Origin: Pseudomonadota bacterium
GTDB taxonomy: Bacteria; Pseudomonadota; Gammaproteobacteria; Burkholderiales; SG8-39
Assembly: GCA_027624175.1 (NCBI GenBank)
Contig: JAQBXT010000022.1
Span: 1-32,993, forward strand
Direction: 5' to 3'
Length of the DNA: 32,993 nucleotides
Position numbers and translations under genes: made by a program. The stretch's first letter is position 1. Every line of letters starts with the position of its first letter. A model generated the notes under the pieces. That model saw only the letters and a list, made by a program, of their open reading frames with translations, did no database searches and was not told where the DNA came from. Positions 14,736 to 26,803 of this stretch are shown piece by piece.

Positions 14736-14825
14736 CACCAACGTCCGCAGCCACCGGCGCGCGCCCGGTGACCTTTGCAAAGCACGGCACTCGCGCGCGC
14801 GTCCGCGTGCGCTGCGCTGTTAGCA
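14736..14825 (-). other. Integron attC site ending the toxin–antitoxin cassette (90 bp)
   Basis: On the minus strand the R'' core TGCTAAC (14825-14819) fits RYYYAAC, and the right end reads GTTGGTG (14742-14736). Inside, the left arm CGCAGCGCAC pairs with the right arm GGTGGCTGCG through CGCAGC and CAC, leaving one G bulged in the left arm. That is the hallmark extrahelical base of attC L''. The middle is a GC-rich imperfect palindrome. R'' is the exact reverse complement of the cassette's own 5' end GTTAGCA (15383-15377), as expected for an excisable circle. The toxin TAA stop lies inside R''. The right core matches GTTRRRY poorly, as it would if those bases belong to the target site and not to another cassette. 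Confidence 0.8.
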
Positions 14826-15128
14826 CGCAGGCCCCCTTGTGCGCGGCCAGGCCCTTGGATCCCGGGCGGTGTGCAACACCCTGAAAACAACGACGCGCGA
14901 GGCTTCGATGCGGTAGAAGACAGCGTAGGGAAACTGCGAAGTGATCGCGCGCCGTACATCGCCGCGAACCTTGGCGAACATCTCAGGATAGCGTTCGATG
15001 GCGTCAAAGGTTGAAGCGACGGCGCTGAGAAATCTCTCATCGAGGCCCTCAAGCTGTTCTTCGTAGTACGCAAAGGCGCTCGCAAGGTCTTCCCCGACCC
15101 GGCGGCGGTAGACAAGCGGCAGAGACAC
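14820..15128 (-). CDS. RelE/ParE-family toxin of a type II toxin–antitoxin system
   Basis: A 102-residue toxin-like protein of the RelE/ParE superfamily. The N-terminal helical hairpin SLPLVYRRRVGEDLASAFAYYEEQLEGLDERFLSAVASTFDAIERYPEMF is typical, followed by the strands AITSQFPYAVFYRIEASRVVVFRVLHTARDPRAW, where the conserved Arg and the H-x2-R-DP end are clear. Members act as gyrase poisons or ribosome-dependent RNases; the sequence alone does not say which. The GTG start at 15128 overlaps the antitoxin stop as TAGTG, so the pair is translationally coupled. Its own TAA stop lies within the attC R'' core. Base composition is closer to the genome than that of the neighbouring nuclease cassette. 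Confidence 0.9.
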   Translation of the reverse strand: MSLPLVYRRRVGEDLASAFAYYEEQLEGLDERFLSAVASTFDAIERYPEMFAKVRGDVRRAITSQFPYAVFYRIEASRVVVFRVLHTARDPRAWPRTRGPAC

Positions 15129-15352
15129 TAGCGCCGCCGAGCTTCGGCGAGCACCTGGTCTCGGGAAACAACGTCGTCTGGGTTTCGCTCGTGTTCAGCG
15201 ACAGCCTCGTCTATGAGAGCGCGATGAGCATCGCCTAGCGGTACGGTCTCCGGGTTTGCAGCCAGACTGACCCAGATGATCTCTGCGATGCGCATGCGCT
15301 CCTCGGGAGGCAGCTTCAGGAGTTCTGCAACGTCCGCGTCGCTCATGTACAT
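15128..15352 (-). CDS. Addiction-module antitoxin (short, DUF/PF09720-like)
   Basis: A 74-residue acidic protein: MYMSDADVAELLKLPPEERMRIAEIIWVSLAANPETVPLGDAHRALIDEAVAEHERNPDDVVSRDQVLAEARRR. The layout LLKLPPEERMRIAEIIWVSL followed by a helical VPLGDAHRALIDEAVAEHERNPDD matches the putative addiction-module component family that precedes ParE/RelE toxins. The C-terminal part should wrap the toxin. A second ATG at 15346 is equally possible as start. The gene lies 30 bases inside the cassette 5' boundary, and its TAG overlaps the toxin GTG. It probably autoregulates its own expression, but no operator is evident in the short leader, and whether the pair has a promoter of its own is not clear. Confidence 0.87.
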   Translation of the reverse strand: MYMSDADVAELLKLPPEERMRIAEIIWVSLAANPETVPLGDAHRALIDEAVAEHERNPDDVVSRDQVLAEARRR

Positions 15353-15376
15353 AGCCTACCACTTCGGTTTCCTGCG

Positions 15377-15442
15377 TGCTAACGCAGAGCTAACCGGAGC
15401 GACGCCGAATGGCGGCGCGTCCGGTTGAGCGCCGGGTTATAC
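15377..15442 (-). other. Integron attC site ending the GIY-YIG cassette (66 bp)
   Basis: On the minus strand the element runs from R'' GTATAAC (15442-15436) to R' GTTAGCA (15383-15377), fitting RYYYAAC and GTTRRRY closely. The left arm GCTCAACCGGA pairs with the right arm TCCGGTTAGC except for one bulged C, the extrahelical base expected in L''. The inner CGCCG and CGGCG continue the stem around a short loop CATT. R'' is the exact reverse complement of the cassette's own 5' end (16300-16294), the arrangement formed when the cassette circularises. The nuclease TAA stop lies inside R''. The first base G of R' belongs to this cassette and the rest to the toxin–antitoxin cassette. Confidence 0.88.
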
Positions 15443-16282
15443 GGATTCGAGTTCTTTGAGTGTCTTGCCATCTTTGTTTTTCCAAGCAGTGAGCCCGTTC
15501 GCATGGCCGCCGTGAATCACGGCCGCCGCTGCGCTAGGACTCGAAAACTCAGAGTCCTTAGCAAACAAAAGATGATCGGTTCTAACAGTAAGAACACCTT
15601 CGTCTTTCAATCTTTGCCGCATATTAATGGGCCAGGGGTATTTCTGGGAGGAAGGTCGCTCATTCAGAACGGCTTGTGATCCTGCAAGTACCACAATTCC
15701 ATTGGGCGTCAAATGCCCAGTGGCCTTGAGCCCCTTAATCTCGCAGGAAAGTGTCTCAAGCTCAGAGACGCCGGCTGCATTGATTATCGTGGGAACCAAC
15801 ACCTCTACACCGAGCACGGGCAACAGCTGATGGATCTTTTCAAGAAAGATTTCCATATCTTCGCGGTCTGATTCAGGCAAGCGCGCACCGCTACCTTGGC
15901 TGTTTTTGACTTCGGCTCGCCCAGCCTGTTTCGCCTGTTCTATTAATCGCCCTTCGAGATACCTGATGTGGGCCTTGGTGAGATTTTCGTCTTTGCTTGT
16001 GAAGTACGCGATGTGGTTCCAGAAATCCTTGTCGAGATGGCCTTTCACTCTGTCGCGAATTGACTCAGCCTCTCCGATATATACGGCGCTCTTTCCGGTT
16101 TCTGGGTCAATCCCTGTGAGAAAGTAGACGCCCGAATTGTGAGACTCTTCTCGGGCAAGCACGCTATCGAATTCGCTTCTGGGGCCCGCGACGGCTTTAC
16201 CCGTCCAATTCGACAGTTCTGCCGTTCGGAGCCGTTTGGGATCTCCGTGGGCAAGGAATATCTTAATGGTTGCGCTTGGCAT
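15437..16282 (-). CDS. GIY-YIG nuclease-domain protein with DUF4357 C-terminus
   Basis: A 281-residue protein with an N-terminal GIY-YIG nuclease domain: GVYFLTG at 51-57, AVYIGEAESIRDRVKGHL with the catalytic-type Arg at 76-78, and a Glu at 110 in RYLEGRLIEQA. The C-terminal DUF4357 module spans about 190-275: TPNGIVVLAGSQAVLNE, RQRLKDEGVL, LLFAKDSEFSSPSAAAAVIHGGHANGLTAWKN and DGKTL. This combination is common in proteins of islands and cassettes; its targets are unknown. I took the ATG at 16282, although a TTG one codon earlier is also possible; the leader is only 17 bases and has no Shine-Dalgarno. Codon use and base composition are far more AT-rich than the flanks, indicating recent acquisition. 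Confidence 0.9.
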   Translation of the reverse strand: MPSATIKIFLAHGDPKRLRTAELSNWTGKAVAGPRSEFDSVLAREESHNSGVYFLTGIDPETGKSAVYIGEAESIRDRVKGHLDKDFWNHIAYFTSKDENLTKAHIRYLEGRLIEQAKQAGRAEVKNSQGSGARLPESDREDMEIFLEKIHQLLPVLGVEVLVPTIINAAGVSELETLSCEIKGLKATGHLTPNGIVVLAGSQAVLNERPSSQKYPWPINMRQRLKDEGVLTVRTDHLLFAKDSEFSSPSAAAAVIHGGHANGLTAWKNKDGKTLKELESV

Positions 16283-16287
16283 CAAAT

Positions 16288-16300
16288 GAATCCGTATAAC
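16288..16300 (-). repeat. 5' boundary of the nuclease cassette: 13-bp inverted copy of its 3' end
   Basis: GAATCCGTATAAC (16288-16300) is the exact reverse complement of GTTATACGGATTC (15436-15448) at the other end of the nuclease gene. Seven of the bases are the integron core GTTATAC/GTATAAC. The match extends six bases beyond the core, so on excision the attC stem would be unusually long at its base. On its own it could be taken for a terminal inverted repeat. Confidence 0.8.
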
Positions 16301-16342
16301 GTAATGTGAACGGCATACGAAACCGCGAAAAACTATCCATAT

Positions 16343-16388
16343 GTAGATTCAACCATCTACTTATAGATAGCGCCATATGCCGGCATAT
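16343..16388. repeat. Hairpin and 14-bp palindrome downstream of purL
   Basis: GTAGAT (16343-16348) and ATCTAC (16355-16360) form a six-base stem. The perfect palindrome ATATGCCGGCATAT occupies 16375-16388, seven bases beyond the purL stop. On the minus strand the first stem is followed, ten bases on, by TTTTT, so the pair may act as a weak terminator for purL. The region is AT-rich and carries no gene. Confidence 0.4.
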
Positions 16389-16394
16389 ATCTGC

Positions 16395-19300
16395 CTACGC
16401 CACCCACTGCCGCGCATTCCTGAACATCCGCATCCAAGGCGAATCCTCGCCCGCCTCATCCGGCGCCCAGGACATCTGCACCGTCCTGAATACCCGCTCC
16501 GGGTGCTCCATCAATATCGTGAACCGACCGTCCGCCGTAGTCAGCCCGGTAATGCCCTCAGGCGAGCCATTGGGGTTCAGCGGGTAGGTCTCCGTAACAA
16601 CGCCACGGTTGTCGACGAAGCGCGCAGTCACGATCGCCTTCTTGCGATCAGCGTCCGAAGCAAACTGCACTCGCCCCTCGCCATGCGCCGTAACGCCCGG
16701 AATGCGGCTTCCCGCCATGCCGCGGAACACGATCGACGGGCTGTCCACGATCTCGACCAACACCATGCGCGCCTCGAACTGCTCCGACCGGTTCCGCTCG
16801 AACGAAGGCCAGTGCTGCGCCCCGGGCACCAGCTCTTTCAGGGCCGCCATCATCTGGCAACCATTACAGATGCCCAAAGCGAAGGTGTCCGAGCGGGCGA
16901 AGAAGGCTTCGAACTCCTTGCGCGCCCGCGCATTGAACAGGATCGACTTCGCCCATCCCTGCCCGCCCCCCAGCACGTCGCCGTAGGAAAACCCGCCGCA
17001 GGCGGCATAGCCCTTGAAGGAAGCCAATGACAACCGCCCCGATATGAGGTCGGACATGTGCACGTCCACCGCCTCGAACCCGGCGCGATGGAATGCGGCG
17101 CCCATCTCGACCTGCCCATTGACGCCCTGCTCGCGCAGGATGGCGATGCGCGGCGCAGCGCCGGTGTTGACGAACACTTCCTTGGGATCGTAGGTAAGCG
17201 CGATCGACAGTCCCGGATCCGCCACATCCAGGATCCGGTCGTATTCCTCCTGCGCGCACTCCGGGTTGTCGCGCAACTGCTGCATGCGGTAAGTTGTTTC
17301 CGACCACGCACGCTGCAGGTCCACGCGCTTTTCCGAGAACACCGGCTTTGCGCCGCGCGTGAACAAGATTTCGTCCCGCGTGTTCAGTGTGCCGATGAGG
17401 TGCGACACTGCCCCAAGTCCCGACGCGCGCAATGCGTCCATCACTTTTGTCCGATCCACTGCCTTTACCTGGAGCACCGCACCCAGCTCTTCCGAGAACA
17501 GGCACTTGATGATCTGGTCGCGCGTCCGCCCCAGCAGCTGTTCTTCCGCATTTTTCCTGAACCCATCCACGTCCTCCGTCAGCGCGTCGAAGGCGATGGC
17601 ATCAAGATTCAGCGTCACCCCGCAATGCCCGGCGAAGGCCATCTCGCAAACGGTCGCGAACAGCCCGCCGTCCGAGCGATCGTGGTAGGCCAACACTAAC
17701 CCCTGCTGCGCCAGCTTCTGCACCGCGGAGAACAATCCCTTCAGCAGCTTCGGCTCATCCAGGTCCGGCACCTCGGTGCCGAACTTCGAATGCACCTGCG
17801 CCAATATCGATCCGCCGAGCCGGTTCCGCCCCTGGCCCAGATCGATCAGTACCAGTTCCGTTTCGCCCGCATCGGTGCGCAGCCGCGGCGTGAGCGTGCC
17901 GCGCACATCCTCCACCGGCGCGAACGCGGAGACGATGAGCGACACCGGCGCCACGACCTCCTTCCCGTCCCAAGCCGTGCGCATGGACAACGAATCCTTC
18001 CCCACCGGGATGGAAATCCCCAACGCCGGACACAGGTCGATGGCCACCGCCTTCACCGTGTCGTACAGCGCCGCATCCTCCCCGGGCGAACCCGCCGCCG
18101 CCATCCAGTTCGCAGACAGCTTCACCCGATCCAGCGCAATGATCCGCGCCGCGGCGATATTGGTCACCGCCTCGCCCACCGCCATGCGCCCCGAGGCCGG
18201 CGCATTGACGGAGGCCAACGGCGTGCGCTCGCCAATGGCGTAGGCCTCGCCCGCGACGTTGTCGAAATCCATCAGCGTGACCGCGCAATCGGCCACCGGC
18301 ACTTGCCAGGGCCCTACGAATGGATCGCGCGAGCACAGCCCGCCCACCGTGCGGTCGCCGATGGCGATGAGGAACGTCTTGTCCGCCACCACGGGATGGC
18401 GCAGCACGCGATAAGCGGCTCCCTTCAGATCGACGCCATCGAGCGCGAACGCATCGCCGAGGCGCGCAACATGCTTGACGTCGCGCAGCATTTTCGGCGG
18501 CTTGCCGAGGATCACCTGCAGGTCCACGTCCACCGGCGTGTCCTGCAGCTGCGAATCCTCCACTTTCAGGTGCCCGTCCGCGGTCGCCGTCCCGAGCACC
18601 GCGAACGGACAGCGCTCGCGCGCGCACAAGGAACGAAAGCGCTGCAGCGACTCGGGTGCAATCGCCAGCACGTAACGCTCCTGCGCCTCGTTGCACCAGA
18701 TCTCGCGCGGCGACATGCCCGAATCCTCCGACGGTGCCGCGCGCAGGTCGAGCCTCGCACCGCGGCCCGCACCATGCACAATCTCCGGCAGCGCGTTGGA
18801 CAGTCCACCCGCCCCCACGTCGTGGATGGAGAGGATCGGGTTCTCCTCGCCCAGCCCCCAGCAGCGGTCGATCACCTCCTGCGCCCGGCGCTGGATCTCC
18901 GCGTTGCCGCGCTGCACGGAGTCGAAATCCAGGTCCTCGGTGTTCGACCCGGCGCCCATCGAGGACGCCGCGCCGCCGCCCATGCCGATCAGCATGCCCG
19001 GCCCGCCCAACTGGATCAGCAGCGCGCCCTCGGGAAGCGCCGCCTTGGCCGCATCCCGCGCCGAGATGTTGCCGATACCGCCCGCAAGCATGATCGGCTT
19101 GTGGTAGCCGCGCTGCACGCCGCCCACCACGGCCTCGAAGCTGCGGAAATACCCGGCCAGGTTCGGGCGCCCGAACTCGTTGTTGAACGCCGCCGCGCCG
19201 ATCGGCCCCTCGAGCATGATGGCGAGCGCCGACACGATGCGGCCCGGCTTTCCGACATCCGCCTGCTCCCAGGGCTGCAACGCGCCCGGAATACGGAGAT

Positions 19301-20285
19301 TGGACACCGAGTAACCCACTAACCCCGCCTTGGGCTTGGCGCCACGCCCGGTGGCGCCCTCGTCCCGGATCTCGCCGCCCGCCCCGGTGGCAGCGCCCGG
19401 AAACGGCGCGATGGCGGTCGGGTGGTTGTGCGTCTCGACCTTCATCACGGTGTGCGTGCGCTCTGAGCGCGGCGCGTACACCCCGTCCGCGCCGGCATAA
19501 AAGCGCCGCGCCAGCCGACCTTCCATGATCGCCGCGTTGTCGGTGTAGGCGAGCACGGTGCCGCGCGGGTGCGCCGCGTGCGTGTGCTTGATCATGGCAA
19601 ACAGCGAGCGGTCCTTCTTCTCCCCATCCACCACCCAGTCGGCGTTGAAGATCTTGTGCCGGCAGTGCTCCGAATTGGCCTGCGCGAACATGGTGAGCTC
19701 GGCGTCCGTCGGATCACGCCGCATCGCGCCGTAGGCCTGCCGCAGGTAGGCGATTTCGTCCTCCGACAGCGCGAGCCCGAGGCGCTGGTTGGCCTGCTCC
19801 AGTGCGCCGAGCGCAACGTGCGCCAGCGGCCGCGGCGGCACGTGCTGAAACAGCTGCCCCGCCTGTTCCAGCGAGGTGAGTACCGTTTCGGTCATGCGAT
19901 CGTGCAGCAGCGCGGCGACCGGGGCGTCAGGCGCACCCCCGCGCAGGTAATAGGCGGTGCCACGCTCGATGCGCCGCACCTTGGCGAGGCCGCAGTTGCG
20001 CGCGATGTCGGTGGCCTTGGAGGACCAGGGGGAGATCGTGCCGACGCGGGGAACGACGAGCACCAGGGTGTCGCCCGCCTGCACCGCCTGCGGCGGGGCG
20101 CCGTATTCGAGCAGCCGCTCCAGCAACCGCGCCTCTGCGGGCGCCAGAGCCTCCTCCACCTCGACGAAATGCTGGAACGCCGCCGAGACGCCGCGGATGC
20201 CCGGCTGGGCGTGCTGCAGTTGCCGAAGGAGCTTGGCGAGCCTGAAATCCGACAGCGCGCGCGCGCCGCGGAACTGGACCACCAT
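16395..20285 (-). CDS. purL: Phosphoribosylformylglycinamidine synthase (large single-chain type)
   Basis: PurL converts FGAR, glutamine and ATP to FGAM in purine synthesis. At 1296 residues it matches the proteobacterial single-chain enzyme (E. coli 1295). Order seen: the N-terminal FGAR-binding domain ([23 protein letters not shown]), a linker, two AIRS-type halves with [29 protein letters not shown] and [28 protein letters not shown], then a class I glutaminase domain with nucleophile Cys1140 in [10 protein letters not shown] and the His/Glu of [12 protein letters not shown]. The ATG at 20285 overlaps the upstream TGA by one base (TGATG). The frame is open much further upstream, but that part is the preceding gene in another frame. 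The stop lies 95 bases from the boundary of the integron cassette block. Confidence 0.97.
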   Translation of the reverse strand: MVVQFRGARALSDFRLAKLLRQLQHAQPGIRGVSAAFQHFVEVEEALAPAEARLLERLLEYGAPPQAVQAGDTLVLVVPRVGTISPWSSKATDIARNCGLAKVRRIERGTAYYLRGGAPDAPVAALLHDRMTETVLTSLEQAGQLFQHVPPRPLAHVALGALEQANQRLGLALSEDEIAYLRQAYGAMRRDPTDAELTMFAQANSEHCRHKIFNADWVVDGEKKDRSLFAMIKHTHAAHPRGTVLAYTDNAAIMEGRLARRFYAGADGVYAPRSERTHTVMKVETHNHPTAIAPFPGAATGAGGEIRDEGATGRGAKPKAGLVGYSVSNLRIPGALQPWEQADVGKPGRIVSALAIMLEGPIGAAAFNNEFGRPNLAGYFRSFEAVVGGVQRGYHKPIMLAGGIGNISARDAAKAALPEGALLIQLGGPGMLIGMGGGAASSMGAGSNTEDLDFDSVQRGNAEIQRRAQEVIDRCWGLGEENPILSIHDVGAGGLSNALPEIVHGAGRGARLDLRAAPSEDSGMSPREIWCNEAQERYVLAIAPESLQRFRSLCARERCPFAVLGTATADGHLKVEDSQLQDTPVDVDLQVILGKPPKMLRDVKHVARLGDAFALDGVDLKGAAYRVLRHPVVADKTFLIAIGDRTVGGLCSRDPFVGPWQVPVADCAVTLMDFDNVAGEAYAIGERTPLASVNAPASGRMAVGEAVTNIAAARIIALDRVKLSANWMAAAGSPGEDAALYDTVKAVAIDLCPALGISIPVGKDSLSMRTAWDGKEVVAPVSLIVSAFAPVEDVRGTLTPRLRTDAGETELVLIDLGQGRNRLGGSILAQVHSKFGTEVPDLDEPKLLKGLFSAVQKLAQQGLVLAYHDRSDGGLFATVCEMAFAGHCGVTLNLDAIAFDALTEDVDGFRKNAEEQLLGRTRDQIIKCLFSEELGAVLQVKAVDRTKVMDALRASGLGAVSHLIGTLNTRDEILFTRGAKPVFSEKRVDLQRAWSETTYRMQQLRDNPECAQEEYDRILDVADPGLSIALTYDPKEVFVNTGAAPRIAILREQGVNGQVEMGAAFHRAGFEAVDVHMSDLISGRLSLASFKGYAACGGFSYGDVLGGGQGWAKSILFNARARKEFEAFFARSDTFALGICNGCQMMAALKELVPGAQHWPSFERNRSEQFEARMVLVEIVDSPSIVFRGMAGSRIPGVTAHGEGRVQFASDADRKKAIVTARFVDNRGVVTETYPLNPNGSPEGITGLTTADGRFTILMEHPERVFRTVQMSWAPDEAGEDSPWMRMFRNARQWVA

Positions 20286-22369
20286 CAGCGCCTCAGCTGC
20301 GGGTCGGCCAGCTTGCCACCGATGTACATCGTGCCGCGCAGTGTGCGCAGGTCCGCGTCGATGCGCCCCGACAGGCCGCCGTTGGGCTCGATGTCGAGCG
20401 TGCCCTTCGCCTTGAGCAGCCCCGCGCTCAGTTCCATGTCGCGCAGGGCGAGCGTGCCGTTGGCGAGCGCGACCTTGCCCTCGAGCTCGGTGAACTGCGT
20501 ACGGCCGCTCGACTGCGCGCTGGTGGACTGCAGCGCGCCCCACTGGATGCGCGCGTTGCCTACCAGGGTGCCGTCGTAGGCTCGGCCGTTTAATTCGCTC
20601 ACCACCATGCCCTCGCGGTTGGCGGTGCCTTTCATGGCGAAATCCGCCAGCGAGAATTTGTTCAGGAACGGCAGCGTGTAATCGCCCATCGTCAGCTCGA
20701 AGCCGATGTCCGCGCCCTTGGGCGTGATCAGCCCGTTGACGCGCTCGCCGGAGAGCTTGACCGACACGAGCCTGCCGTCGTGGGCGACGGTGGCGTCGAT
20801 ATCCACCACCGGCAGGTCGAGCGGTCCCTGCAGCTTCGCCTCTTTGGCGATGACCCGCGCCACGCGCAGGCGCTTGCCCTTCATGCCGCCCAGGAGCACT
20901 TGCGCGAGCGCATCCTGCTGCAGCACCACGCCGTCCATCTCCAGACGGCTGAACACCTTGTCCTCGCCCAGCAGGGTATCGATTTCCGGCACTGCGCGCA
21001 CCGCGGAGATCTTCACCGACTCGCCGATGCTCACGTTCTCGAAGCGCAGCTGCACCCCGGCCAGCACCCACATGCGCGCCGAGCCGATCTTCACCGGCGC
21101 GCCCACGGCGTCGCTCGCCAGGCGTTCGTATTCGGTGGTGGACAGCGGCGTGAAATTGAGCACCACCACGGCGCCCAGCATCACCAGGAACACCACCACG
21201 GCGACCGGTTTGCCCCACTTCATCGGCTGCTTGCGCTTGTAGGCCGCCGCCGCCTTGCCCGAGGACTGGTCGCCGCGGCTGCGCGCCCGCGCCACTTCTC
21301 GTGAGCGGTCGCGCAGCGCCTTGCGCGCCTCGACCGAGAGATTGCGCTGGTCGTCCCCGACGTCGTCCATACCCATGTCGTCGCGCGAGATCGGGATGTC
21401 TCCGCCATCGGCGGCCTCGGCGGCCTTCTTCTCCGCCTCGGCGCGCTCCACCGACTCGACCACCTCGCGCTCGGCGCTCACCTTGTCTTCCTGCTCGGCG
21501 CGCTGGCGGTAGGCATCGTCGGATTTGCGCCGCGCCTCTTCCTGCTCCCAGCGCTTGGCTTCCTCTTCCTTTTTCTTGCGCGCGTCGGCGTCGCGGCGCT
21601 TCTTGTCCTCGGCCTCGCGCGCCAGCCGGATCTGGCGCTGGTTCTCCTCCTGCTCGCGGCGATCCTCTTCTTCGCGCGCCTCGCGCTCGACGCGCTCCCT
21701 GGCTTCGCGCACCTGCGCTTCGGCCTTTGCCTTGGCGTCGGCCGCCGCCTTCGCCTTGGCCGCGGCCTCGGCACGGTCGCGCGCCTCGATTTCGGCCCTG
21801 GTCTTGCCTTCCGCCGCGGCCTGCATCGCCGTTTCGCGCGCCGCCTTGGCCTGCGCCTCCGCAGTCACGCGAAACTGCTGCGTACTGTCGATCGCGGCCT
21901 TTGCCAAGGCGTCTGCCTTGGTCTTGGCCTCGCGCTCGGCGCGCTGGCGTATTTCGGCTTCGTGGCGCGCCGCGGCCATCGGGTCGCCCTTGGGCGCCGC
22001 ACCCGGCGGCTTCTCCATCTTCGGCGGCGCGCTGAAGATCTGCGTGAAGTCGAGCTCCTCGCGGCCGCCTTGCGGCGGCTGCGACGGCTGCGACGGCTTC
22101 GCCGCGGCCGGCCTGGGCGCATTGGCGGCGCCGCGCTGCACCGTGCCGGGCGAGACCTCGCGGATGAACCCGTCCTGGTCCATCTTCCTGATCAGCGAAA
22201 AGAATCTATCGTCCGCGGCGCGGTCGAACTTCGCGCTCAGGTCCTTGAGGTTGACCTTGCCGTCGATCGCGGACAGGATGGCGCGGTCGCCACGCGACAG
22301 CTGGCTGGTCTTGCCGGAGGCTTCCTGCACCCCTTTGCCAGTCTTCGAATAGATCGCGGATGGATTCAT
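20285..22369 (-). CDS. Single-TM protein: HTH-like N-terminus, long charged helix, AsmA-like C-terminus
   Basis: 694 residues with a composite layout and no name I recognise. Residues ~20-75 ([25 protein letters not shown] then [17 protein letters not shown]) look like a winged-helix-type domain. A Pro-rich linker follows. Residues ~131-345 are an Ala/Arg/Glu/Lys-rich segment, almost certainly one very long helix or coiled coil. A transmembrane helix ([21 protein letters not shown]) lies at about 386-406. The remainder resembles the repeating beta-strand AsmA/translocation-type region ([28 protein letters not shown] then [36 protein letters not shown]). This puts the C-terminus in the periplasm and the charged helix in the cytoplasm. 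It is coupled to purL by TGATG. The ATG has no clear Shine-Dalgarno. Confidence 0.75.
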   Translation of the reverse strand: MNPSAIYSKTGKGVQEASGKTSQLSRGDRAILSAIDGKVNLKDLSAKFDRAADDRFFSLIRKMDQDGFIREVSPGTVQRGAANAPRPAAAKPSQPSQPPQGGREELDFTQIFSAPPKMEKPPGAAPKGDPMAAARHEAEIRQRAEREAKTKADALAKAAIDSTQQFRVTAEAQAKAARETAMQAAAEGKTRAEIEARDRAEAAAKAKAAADAKAKAEAQVREARERVEREAREEEDRREQEENQRQIRLAREAEDKKRRDADARKKKEEEAKRWEQEEARRKSDDAYRQRAEQEDKVSAEREVVESVERAEAEKKAAEAADGGDIPISRDDMGMDDVGDDQRNLSVEARKALRDRSREVARARSRGDQSSGKAAAAYKRKQPMKWGKPVAVVVFLVMLGAVVVLNFTPLSTTEYERLASDAVGAPVKIGSARMWVLAGVQLRFENVSIGESVKISAVRAVPEIDTLLGEDKVFSRLEMDGVVLQQDALAQVLLGGMKGKRLRVARVIAKEAKLQGPLDLPVVDIDATVAHDGRLVSVKLSGERVNGLITPKGADIGFELTMGDYTLPFLNKFSLADFAMKGTANREGMVVSELNGRAYDGTLVGNARIQWGALQSTSAQSSGRTQFTELEGKVALANGTLALRDMELSAGLLKAKGTLDIEPNGGLSGRIDADLRTLRGTMYIGGKLADPQLRR

Positions 22370-22427
22370 GCCATTGGGATGCAGGGACAGCGGCGTATTC
22401 TATAAGCAGACGCCAGGATAAGCACTC

Positions 22428-26012
<3,585 letters not shown>

Positions 26013-26027
26013 CCCGGACTCCCGCGC

Positions 26028-26780
26028 CTAGACCAGGATCTCGCGCGCCGCGCCGCGCACGTCCATCTCGTAGTCGAGACCGACGATCGGCGGGCGCGCG
26101 TAGTGCCAGGCGAGGCCGCCCGCGGCGGCGCCGCGGCGCACGATTTCCTGCTCTATCAGAGCGCCGATGTCGTATACGGTATAGGCCTGCGTCGAGACGG
26201 CATCCTTCCAGGAAAAGCCGAGTGCGGCGAGGCGCTGCTCCATTTCCAATATCACGTAGCGCACCTTCTCGCGCATGCCCTCGGGCGAGGTGTCGCCACG
26301 GCGCACGATGAAGTCGTGGTAGTTGGCCTTGCCGTCGGGCGCTTCGCCGCCGCCGGCGACGATGAACGAGCCCCGCGCGCCGGCCTTGGCCGGCACCGTG
26401 TACGAGTAGGCGTAGAGCGAGGGCACGGCCGGCGGCTCGAAGACCGGGCACACATTGGTGCGCGCTACCGGATTGACGCCGTCCTTGTAGATGCCCCAGC
26501 GCTCGAGCGTGCCGGCGTAGACCTGGTTGAATTCGAGAAAGCCCTGCTCGGTGAATGGCGCCGGCGAGCGCAGTTCGCAGGCGCAGAAGGCGGTGAGCGG
26601 CCGGCCGGCCGCCTTCAGGTGCGCTTCGACGGCTTCGAACCCCTGCTCCAGCACGAGCGGTTGCGCGAATCGCGCACGCACGATCTCGAAGCCCGCTTGC
26701 GCGGCGACGCCGCCCGAGTACTGGAACACCGCCTTGAGGTAGCGGTAGCCGCCTGCACGGAATACCGGGAGTTGCGCCAT
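26028..26780 (-). CDS. RidA-like deaminase-family protein (possibly CnbZ type)
   Basis: A 250-residue protein: MAQLPVFRAGGYRYLKAVFQYSGGVAAQAGFEIVRARF, then TAFCACELRSPAPFTEQGFLEFN and GVNPVARTNVCPVFEPPAVPSLYAYSYTV. The C-terminal third reads like a RidA fold (GSFIVAGGGEAPDG, MEQRLAALGFSWKDAVSTQAYTVYDIG). From memory this resembles proteins annotated as 2-amino-5-chloromuconate deaminase (CnbZ), so hydrolytic deamination of an enamine-like intermediate is plausible but unproven. The ATG at 26780 is chosen because GAGGAG (26794-26789) lies eight bases upstream; the open frame runs further back but overlaps livF in another register. It lies between livF and the oxoprolinase-type gene, in the same transcript. 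Confidence 0.75.
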   Translation of the reverse strand: MAQLPVFRAGGYRYLKAVFQYSGGVAAQAGFEIVRARFAQPLVLEQGFEAVEAHLKAAGRPLTAFCACELRSPAPFTEQGFLEFNQVYAGTLERWGIYKDGVNPVARTNVCPVFEPPAVPSLYAYSYTVPAKAGARGSFIVAGGGEAPDGKANYHDFIVRRGDTSPEGMREKVRYVILEMEQRLAALGFSWKDAVSTQAYTVYDIGALIEQEIVRRGAAAGGLAWHYARPPIVGLDYEMDVRGAAREILV

Positions 26781-26803
26781 GCTGGATTCTCCTCGCATAG
26801 TGA

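Larger units (their letters stand above)
14742..16299 (-). mobile_element. Two-cassette integron-type array without integrase (CALIN-like)
   Basis: Read on the minus strand, two gene cassettes lie in tandem. Cassette 1 (16299 to 15383) carries the GIY-YIG/DUF4357 nuclease, and cassette 2 (15382 to 14742) the toxin–antitoxin pair. Each begins with TTRRRY-like bases, has a short leader, and ends in an attC-like element beginning RYYYAAC. In each, the 5' boundary exactly complements the cassette's own R''. No integron integrase or attI is present in the window, and no attC precedes cassette 1. The block separates purL from the small membrane protein gene. The nuclease cassette is conspicuously AT-rich (23 G+C in the 60 bases 15541-15600, by hand count), unlike all neighbours. 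The alternative, a non-autonomous element with terminal inverted repeats, explains only the nuclease cassette. Confidence 0.8.

Noticed and set aside
20286-21218. N-terminal extension of the purL frame by about 310 codons
   Set aside because: The extension overlaps the AsmA-like gene in another register and has low-complexity Arg/Gly/Ala sequence; PurL homologues begin at the MVVQFRGA equivalent.
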